Source: Corallium rubrum
Taxonomy: Eukaryota; Cnidaria; Anthozoa; Scleralcyonacea; Coralliidae
DNA length: 64,000 bases
Direction: 5' to 3'
Assembly: GCA_964035015.1 (NCBI GenBank)
Contig: CAXIUP010000146.1
Coordinates: 1 to 64,000 of the forward strand
The translations under genes and the position numbers were made by a program. Every line of letters begins with the position of its first letter. Within the stretch, counting starts at the first letter, position 1. A model generated the notes under the pieces. The model ran no database searches and was not told the origin of the DNA. It saw nothing but the letters and a program-made list of their open reading frames with translations. Below, one piece after another: positions 57,169 to 64,000 of the stretch.

Positions 57169-59997
57169 ATGGCTTTGCTGAATATTGTTAGCATACCTAA
57201 ACATTATGACGAAGTTAAGATTTCAATGTCTAGTCAATTGATTGATTTAATGGCATTTAATGAAACTAGGCTTGACCAAACTATAACTGATGGTCAGGTA
57301 AAAATTGATGGCTATGACATTGTTAGGAAAGATAGATCACGAAGAGGGGGTGGTGTGTGTATTTACCTCAGAAGCACTATTAACTACCTAAATCGGACTG
57401 ATCTCGTGCCATTAGATTTGGAAGCTGTATGCATAGAAATTCGTAAGCCAAATAGTCACCCTTTCATTGTTGCCTCGGTGTACAGGCCACCAGATTCTTC
57501 GCTTGCTTTTTTTACAAGCTTTGAGAATCTCATTAAGGCTATTGACAATGAAGATAAGGAATTATATATTCTTGGTGATCTAAATGGCGATTTGTTAAAA
57601 ACCGTACCAGACCAGCCGACAAGAAAATTGACATCTTTATATGAATTGTACCAATTATCTCAATTAATTAATGAAGCAACTCGTATAACCAAAACCTCGG
57701 CTAGTCTTCTTGACCATTATATAACAACCAACCCAGAAAAGATCACAATTTCTGGAGTTATTCATACAGAAATTAGCGATCATAGTCTTATTTTTGGGGT
57801 CAGGAAAATAAACATAACTGACAAACGCAGGGTAAACTATACCGAAGTTAGAAATATGAAAAGATTTAATGAACTACATTTTCTTGAAGATCTTATAAAT
57901 CAACCCTGGGAACAAATCTATTTCCAGGGAAACGATCCAAATCAAATGTGGCAAATTTGGAAGCAGTTGTTTCTTGAGGTCTTAGATACACATGCTCCCC
58001 TTCAGCACAGAAAGGTAAAATCATATAAAGTACCGTGGCTAACAAGTAATATAAAAGAGCTTATAAATACTAGAGATAAATTAAAGCGTAAAGCAATAAT
58101 AACAAAATCTGAAACCGATTGGAAAAACTATAAACTAGCAAGAAATTTGACAAATATTGAAATAAGAAAAGTTAAATCGGAATACTATTGCAGGAGGATT
58201 GCTGATCAAAAGTCTAACCCCAAAGAGGCATGGAAAACAATAAATAACTTACTTGGAAGAAATTGTAAAGCAACCTCTGTTAATGAACTAAACATAAATG
58301 GTACTAGCACAACGGTTCATGCAGAAATTGCTGAAAGTTTCAATGAATACTTTTCAAAAGTTGGGCCTAATCTGGCTCAGTCAATTGGTAATTCAAATTG
58401 CAACTTCGAAAGTTATGTTAAACAACCTAATACTGAATTTTCATTTTTTGAGACTATAACTGTTAGCAAAATTTGTCATCTTCTGGGGCGTTTACCAAAT
58501 TCTAAAGCAACAGGGATTGATAAAATATCTAGTAAAATTCTAAAAATTGCCTCTCCTGTTATTTCAGCAACGCTAACTTATATTTTTAACCAGGCTATTC
58601 TAAGCAATTTTCCAATTGATTGGAAAATGGCTAGAGTAACGCCTATTTATAAAAGCGGCCAGCGAAATTTGACCGAAAATTATAGACCAATCTCTGTTTT
58701 ACCAGCAATTAGTAAAATCATGGAACGAATCCTGTATGATCAACTTTATAAGTACTTGACTGAAAACAACATACTTTCTAAAAACCAATTTGGCTTTCGG
58801 CGGTTTCATTCCACTGCGACAGCTCTCCTAGACTGTACCAATAACTGGTACATAAATATGGATAGAAAAATGTTTAATTTGGTTGTATTTATTGACTTAA
58901 AAAAGGCTTTTGATACCGTCAATCATAAAATATTATTGAAAAAATTAGAACTCTACGGTGTGAAAGGAGATGCTCTATCCTTAATAGAATCGTATCTAAC
59001 TGATCGCATCCAAAAATGTCAAGTAAATGGAGTTGTTTCATCGGAGCATTCAGTGACGTGCGGGATTCCTCAAGGGTCTATTTTAGGCCCCTTACTATTT
59101 TTGCTTTATATAAATGATCTGCCAGAATGTCTGAATCATACAGATTCACGACTGTTTGCAGATGATACAAATTTAACTGCAGCTGGTAGGACAATAAATG
59201 AGGTTGAGACAGCTATGAATTTGGATCTGGATGGCCTCAGAAGATGGTTACAGGCTAACAAATTAAGTCTCAATGTAGCCAAAACTGAATTTCTGTTGAT
59301 TGGATCAAAGCCTTTACTGAGGAGTAAACAAGATAGAGAACCTGAAATTTTTATTGAACAAGAACCAATTAAACAGGTTTTTGAAAGTAAGGTACTTGGG
59401 GTCGTTGTTGATCAGCATTTGTCCTGGAATGCAAATACCGATAAAATTTGCAAGAAGATAACGTCAGGAATTGGAGCTATAAGACGGTTGAGGGATTTTG
59501 TTGACAAAGATACGTTACTTTCAGTTTATTTTGCCTTGGTTCAGCCACATTTTGATTACTGTTGTGAGGTTTGGGATGTGCTTGGTTTATGCCAAGCCAA
59601 AAGATTACAAAAACTACACAACAGATCAGCAAGAGTTCTTATGAATATGAGTAATGAAGTCAGTCATGTCGTAGCACTGAGTTCATTAGGCTGGGAAACT
59701 CTCGAGGCTCAACGAAAAAATAATAAAGCAAAATTAATGTTTAAAGTATTAAATAATTTGGGACCTCAATCTCTTACAGATCTGTTCATTAATAAACGTG
59801 ATATAACTAATTACAACTTAAGGGAAGTTAGTTCTTCACTTCAGTTGCCACAGCCTCGTACCAATAATCTAAAAAAGAGCTTCAGCTATGATGGAGCAAT
59901 TATTTGGAACTCGTTACCTACTAAAATACGAGAATGCGAGTCACTGCCTGAATTCAAAAGAAACATTGCTGCTCACTCTTTCCCAGTTCCTGTGTAA
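57169..59997 (+). CDS. LINE ORF2: AP-like endonuclease and reverse transcriptase
   Basis: The ATG at 57169 ('MALLNIVSI') is the first in frame and sits where the endonuclease begins. The frame is open back to 56977 but offers only GTG (57040). 942 aa. The N-terminal ~220 residues are an exonuclease/endonuclease/phosphatase fold ('FNETRLD', 'RRGGGVCIYL', 'VYRPPDS', 'LGDLNGD', 'ISDHSLIFG'). The RT follows with 'NYRPISVLP', motif A 'VFIDLKKAFDTVNH', 'GIPQGSILGPLLF' and catalytic 'FADDTNL'. The tail ends with 'IWNSLPTKIRE', common in the CR1/L2 group. ORF1 and ORF2 share a reading frame but are separated by several stops in ~36 bp, so ORF2 needs reinitiation. No lesion seen. Confidence 0.88.
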   Translation: MALLNIVSIPKHYDEVKISMSSQLIDLMAFNETRLDQTITDGQVKIDGYDIVRKDRSRRGGGVCIYLRSTINYLNRTDLVPLDLEAVCIEIRKPNSHPFIVASVYRPPDSSLAFFTSFENLIKAIDNEDKELYILGDLNGDLLKTVPDQPTRKLTSLYELYQLSQLINEATRITKTSASLLDHYITTNPEKITISGVIHTEISDHSLIFGVRKINITDKRRVNYTEVRNMKRFNELHFLEDLINQPWEQIYFQGNDPNQMWQIWKQLFLEVLDTHAPLQHRKVKSYKVPWLTSNIKELINTRDKLKRKAIITKSETDWKNYKLARNLTNIEIRKVKSEYYCRRIADQKSNPKEAWKTINNLLGRNCKATSVNELNINGTSTTVHAEIAESFNEYFSKVGPNLAQSIGNSNCNFESYVKQPNTEFSFFETITVSKICHLLGRLPNSKATGIDKISSKILKIASPVISATLTYIFNQAILSNFPIDWKMARVTPIYKSGQRNLTENYRPISVLPAISKIMERILYDQLYKYLTENNILSKNQFGFRRFHSTATALLDCTNNWYINMDRKMFNLVVFIDLKKAFDTVNHKILLKKLELYGVKGDALSLIESYLTDRIQKCQVNGVVSSEHSVTCGIPQGSILGPLLFLLYINDLPECLNHTDSRLFADDTNLTAAGRTINEVETAMNLDLDGLRRWLQANKLSLNVAKTEFLLIGSKPLLRSKQDREPEIFIEQEPIKQVFESKVLGVVVDQHLSWNANTDKICKKITSGIGAIRRLRDFVDKDTLLSVYFALVQPHFDYCCEVWDVLGLCQAKRLQKLHNRSARVLMNMSNEVSHVVALSSLGWETLEAQRKNNKAKLMFKVLNNLGPQSLTDLFINKRDITNYNLREVSSSLQLPQPRTNNLKKSFSYDGAIIWNSLPTKIRECESLPEFKRNIAAHSFPVPV

Positions 59998-60245
59998 ATA
60001 ATAATATATATTATAATTTTAGTCTTATTACCAAATATTTTCCTATTATATATTACATTTTAGTTTATATCTTAGCCTGTTTTTACATTTTTACTATAAT
60101 TAAGTTAAGAACCTAAAAAGTTTGTAATTAGTTAGTTAGGAACCCAATAACGTTTTAATGTAATTAGTTAGTTAAATTTGCCACACGCCCCTCATGGAAA
60201 CCAACTACACAGTTGATGAGGTTAGCGTGTATAAATAAAGTTTTT

Positions 60246-60264
60246 ACTACTACTACTACTACTA
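60246..60264 (+). repeat. LINE 3' (ACT)n tail
   Basis: Six copies of act directly after the aataaa-containing 3' UTR. Simple-repeat tails are characteristic of CR1/L2-like LINEs. Confidence 0.8.
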
Positions 60265-60900
60265 AATGATTTAAATCAGTTTTGTCATCCTACATCCATA
60301 AATTCCAAGATTTAATATAATTTGGTTTTATATCTGTTTGTTTTTATATTGGCTGTATACCAGGAGTGCTTATTTTAATCAGCCCTGGGTGGGTTGGTGG
60401 TGTTTCAAAAAAGCATGTAAAAGCGGGTGAGGGGTTGTTGCATTCATGTATAATTTTCTAGTAATTTTTGTGGCACCGTTCACGTTTTCACGAGCTTTTC
60501 TTTAGCTCTTCGGTGATACGTGGGTAAATAAATTATTATTATTATTATTACAGTCCGTAAATAAAGACTGATTTGAGGATTGTTCAATTTCTGAATGCCA
60601 TCATACTGTTCCCAACCATTATAACTTTCTTCATGTTTATCACTAAAAAAAAACGTTCGCTCCAATATACTTTTTATGTTTGTACTAACTGAACTGTAGT
60701 TCGATCTAAATCTCAAAACTGTCTAAGTAAAACCATACTTTGGTTTCACAATTAAAGCTTTGGCTTATTAACGTAAAGGGAACAAGGTAAATGTCAGAAG
60801 AATTTAGTATAAATTTAGTATAAATTAAATTACTTTTAAGATGACTTTGTAAACATTTTACACAGTTTATGTTGGTAGCCGCAGTTGTATGGAAGCTACA
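60265..60900. other. non-coding, no gene seen
   Basis: AT-rich sequence with a short (att)n at 60529-60550. No recognisable gene. Confidence 0.5.
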
Positions 60901-60909
60901 TTGGTGCAG

Positions 60910-61020
60910 AGGGATAGTCGTCAGCCTCAACCGAAGTGAAGTGAAGTTAAGTCCGGCAGGTAAGGGACAGCACTTGGATGGGTGACCACCTCCAAATATG
61001 AGGTAACACAGCAACAAGAC
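60910..61020 (+). repeat. 5S rRNA-derived repeat (SINE3-like or 5S pseudogene)
   Basis: Contains 'gtgaagttaag' (A-box region) and 'cacttggatgggtgaccacc' (box C), spaced as in the internal promoter of 5S rRNA, with 'ccgaagtgaag' upstream. Flanking parts do not look like a full 5S gene and the 5' third is poorly matched, so a 5S-derived SINE or pseudogene is more likely than a functional gene. Confidence 0.7.
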
Positions 61021-61740
61021 TGACACTCCAATAATTAATGGGGTAAAACATTTTACTATATTTAAGTGCTATATATATTACCCCAAATTTAAGGGCACCT
61101 TTTGCCCCTCATTTGGGAGTAATTTTTACTCCTTATTTAATATTTAGTTTAATTTAATCGAATTTCTGTCCGAAAAAAACTGATGGGGCGTTCTGGAGAC
61201 AACTATTTACCCTTAATTTTCGGAGTAATTTTTACTCCCTGAATGTTACTGTGTGCGCATGCTCTTACATTATACACTTAGAATATCTCTCCTGCAATCA
61301 GAGAGTATACCCATGAGTTCGATTCCCAAGAAATTAAAGGACCCAGATAAATTTTCTGAATAAACAGCTTGATAGAATGAACATTCTATGCCGGTTTTTT
61401 AAGTCATAGCTTCTGATAATCCTGTAAGATACAATGGTTACTGTCGCGCTACAAATTGTTGTTAAATCAACACTGCTCAGGACGGATAGTGATGAAAAAT
61501 CTCACGTGTTTTGGCGATAATACACACAAGCACTATTTTCCATCAAGTCTCCGTGAACAAGTGTTATTTCCTCAAATCTCGCCCGTCCACTCCCATCCCT
61601 CACCGCGCGCCTTAAACCACCCAGAAGCCTCTGCGGAGGATAGAAGGAATTTACTTTATCTTCTGTAAAAATAGGTACGCAATGCGTACATGCGGATACT
61701 GGTATTTATTTCACCTACCGATAATGATTGAACAACGTAA
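61021..61740. other. non-coding region
   Basis: Contains repeated 'ggagtaatttttactcc' words (~61127 and ~61222) that can form small hairpins, suggesting a MITE. An isolated 'gagttcgattccc' near 61316 resembles a B box but no tRNA fold follows. No gene. Confidence 0.5.
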
Positions 61741-61744
61741 ATTG

Positions 61745-63020
61745 TTCACTAAAACATACTGAAAATGCTAGATAACCTTGTGACATATCAGAATATGCTC
61801 TTACGTATCATCTAGAATCGACAATAATTATTAATTTTTAAAGGCCCTTAATAACTTAACAATAATGTTTAATTCTAGCCCTTACTTAAACTCCAACCCA
61901 ATCCCTAACCCAAGCCCGGTCCCAACCCTAATCTTAACTCTAACCTTGAAATGACAATTTTATAGGTAAATTGGGAAAAACAGGAAACCCGATCGCTAAT
62001 CGCATTGTTAAAAGAATGTGATAATATATCGCTTTCATTCTAATCTTTACTTACGTTAGACTCTGGTAACACATGAATTGATTTGTCTCAACAATGATCA
62101 ACATGCTTTTTGAATAAGTATTTTATACACCTACATGTAACTCAAGCAGTACCAAGTTATTGAAGTACAGTTGATTTCTTTCTGCGTATATATACAGACA
62201 ATCAGACATATAGCTAAGACATCTTGGCCAAGGGCCTAACATGTCAACAGTATACATTATTTAAAACATGAAACGCGGTCCCTATAATCGCATTAAAAAA
62301 TATGATACTTATATCGCTTTAATTTCGCTCGAGTGCAATGTTAGAACTCAACACAATAAGCGTGTGATCTGCCACACCTATATTCGAATTAAAGCATTAG
62401 AGCCGGCGCAAAAAAACAGCCTGAAAATTTCCGCTTGTGAATTATAGTTAAACATCTCGGCCCAGCGCTTATCATGTTAACACTTCAAACATTAATTCAA
62501 AGGCTATTCAGGTTTCAGAAATATTGATTCGAACTGTTTAACACTCTTGTCTGAGCAAAAACGTTATAAATTGACTACACCCTTCAACATGTACTGTTAC
62601 GTCTCACCTATAGAAATAACAATAATCATTAATTTCTAATGATTAACCCCAATCTGGCAATCTCTAACCCCTATACTAAAATGTTTGAACACATGGTAAG
62701 GTTAGGTAAATCGCCAAAAACAGGAAACGCGGACGCTAATCGCATTGTTAAAGAATATGATATTTTTATGTTTTATATGGCTGCTATGTTTTAGACTCTG
62801 GTAACATATGCGTTGATGCGTCTCAATAAATCAATGTTCAACGAGTTTTTTGTAGAAGTATTGAATACGTCTACATGTAACATAAACAGTGCCAAGCACG
62901 GTTGGATTTCTGCGTGTAAACCTATAGCTAAAACATCTTAGCCGAGCGCCTAACACGTAAACACTTGGGACATTTAATAGTTAAAAGGGCATTCAATTTC
63001 AGAAAGATCTTTAATCCGAA
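61745..63020. repeat. diverged tandem duplication, ~740-bp period
   Basis: Order-preserving matches recur about 740 bp apart: 'acaataattattaattt'/'acaataatcattaattt' (61830, 62620), 'aaacaggaaacccgatcgct'/'aaacaggaaacgcggacgct' (~61978, ~62715), 'agactctggtaacacatg'/'agactctggtaacatatg' (62058, 62793), and 'acatcttggccaagggccta'/'acatcttagccgagcgccta' (62219, 62934). A partial third copy of some words lies at 62266-62330 and 62450-62480. Function unknown, no ORF. Confidence 0.7.
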
Positions 63021-63549
63021 GCCAAACAAGCGCTGATACTGTTTCTTCGTCCTTGAAAAGCTTGTCGTTTAGGCGACAAAGTCGAAACGCGTTCCGGAAT
63101 TATTAGAGTATAAACACCTTGTATGGTTTGATTACGTGATGCTGAGATGAACACGAGAAAGTATTGTATGTAAATATGCAGTCACCGCGCGCTTGTATTT
63201 ATAGTATAAAACAACAGAGTACATACATACATGTGCATAAAAATGTATTAAAATGCTGAAATACATATTGTTTCGAAACCAGATAATCCGCAAAATTCTC
63301 AAAACCGTTCAAATTTATACCGACAGACCAGTAGCCCACTGTCAGCTGTCGACTTGTCATATATTTCTTGGCGTCTTGTGATAGCGCGCAAATGTTCATT
63401 ACCTGAAACAAAACTCAACTTTCTATCTTCCATTCATTGTTCTGGTACACGTTCATAAACCCTTCAGACATACAAATAAGACTTCTGAAGTATGCTGATT
63501 CGGATCCGCTATTGGTCGTTTGCGTTGATCACGTGATTGACGAAAACAT

Positions 63550-63551
<2 letters not shown>
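63021..63551. other. non-coding region
   Basis: No gene, RNA or repeat recognised. Short ORFs have no family resemblance. Confidence 0.45.
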
Positions 63552-63610
<59 letters not shown>

Positions 63611-63650
63611 AACACACAAACACACAAACACAAAAACACACAAACACACA
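63552..63650. repeat. (CA)n and (ACACAA)n microsatellite
   Basis: Pure ca dinucleotide to ~63605, then mixed acacaa units. 63651-64000 after it shows no feature. Confidence 0.95.
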
Positions 63651-64000
63651 ACCGGGCTCATGACATAGCGGATATGGTTTAGCAACCAGTATCCGCAAAA
63701 ACTCAAGAGACCTCCGGTCTGACATCAGTGAGTTAAATTAAACTTAATATCACATGCGAAAAATGAAACATTTATGCAAACATAACTAGCCAATCAGAAA
63801 AAAAGTAGAATTGATTGAGATGGAATTAGTAATCTAATTCCTAGACGTATAAATTGTACAAAATTAAATACTTTATATCTTGTCCTGATTCGTTTGAACT
63901 CTACAGAACGTTTAATTCAATTTGCTGTCTCATTGCATCTTCAAATACTGCGTTTTCTTTGCACAATTTCTTCAGAAGGTATTTCACAGAATTACTTCCC

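Larger units (their letters stand above)
55424..60264 (+). mobile_element. CR1/L2-type non-LTR retrotransposon (LINE), near full length
   Basis: Two ORFs in the order expected of a Jockey-supergroup LINE: ORF1 (SAP + coiled coil + SGNH esterase) and ORF2 (endonuclease + RT). A 0.24-kb 3' UTR has aataaa and ends in an (act)n microsatellite tail (60246-60264) instead of poly(A). The 5' boundary is not defined. 55424-55623 is taken as 5' UTR because nothing else separates it. No target duplication identified. Confidence 0.82.

Noticed and set aside
61259-61340. tRNA gene suggested by 'gagttcgattccc'
   Set aside because: A 5-bp anticodon-like stem exists but the acceptor and T stems do not pair, so no tRNA is called.
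61855-61950. Interstitial telomeric repeat (ccctaaccc-like words)
   Set aside because: Only a few degenerate words (ctaaccc, aaccctaat) without a regular array; better explained as part of the 740-bp repeat unit.

Overview
The window reads as metazoan nuclear DNA, AT-rich, with spliceosomal GT..AG introns and almost no unique sequence. A GIY-YIG Penelope-like element, a CR1/L2-type LINE with an esterase ORF1, a short-LTR Ty3/gypsy element, hAT, Mutator and Harbinger-like MITEs and 5S- and tRNA-derived SINE-like pieces suggest a marine invertebrate. My best guess is a cnidarian, but this is inference from repeat style only. I found no convincing host gene: every coding region I can support belongs to a mobile element.

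The main content is three related DNA transposons, called A, B and C here. A is 5943-30436 with B nested inside it, B is 9718-26308, and C is 46415-55417. Each has terminal inverted repeats of about 230-590 bp beginning TAYGGYG and a perfect 6-bp target duplication (ctattt, cctttg, tttttg). Each carries the same two convergent genes: a retroviral-integrase-like DDE transposase with one end as promoter side, and a multi-exon HECT-type E3 ubiquitin ligase reading in from the other end. The HECT active-site Cys is visible in all three, about 34 residues from the C-terminus. The predicted splices of A give two uninterrupted proteins (512 and 745 aa). B also reads through (424 and about 692 aa), but its transposase seems to have lost the first catalytic Asp. 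C is a fossil with a nonsense codon and several frameshifts. The transposase and the 6-bp duplication recall the IS3EU-type eukaryotic superfamily. A cargo or partner HECT ligase, with an added UBZ-like finger in A and C, would be the notable system here.

Layout. 1-758: no gene. 759-5368: nearly pristine Ty3/gypsy element with 101/102-bp LTRs. 5523-30892: a nest up to seven deep (hAT > 'CAACCTCG' TIR element > A > B > TA-target Tc1/mariner-like relic > Mutator-like foldback > small palindrome), with a 5.2-kb hexamer/octamer satellite inside the relic. 32330-38788: multi-exon gene of an unnamed DDE-like family with a CW-like zinc finger, split by a 2.2-kb hAT. 38998-41534: long compound microsatellites. 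41536-45716: Penelope-like element split by a Harbinger-like insertion. 46415-55417: element C with its own inserted SINE and MITEs. 55424-60263: CR1/L2-type LINE with both ORFs open. 60264-64000: no gene, a 5S-rRNA-like repeat and a diverged 0.74-kb tandem duplication.

How the genes relate: within A, B and C the two proteins are presumably co-mobilised. The transposase would cut the TIRs. The HECT protein could ubiquitinate the transposase, a host factor or itself, but the substrate is unknown. The other elements have independent life cycles and meet here only by insertion.
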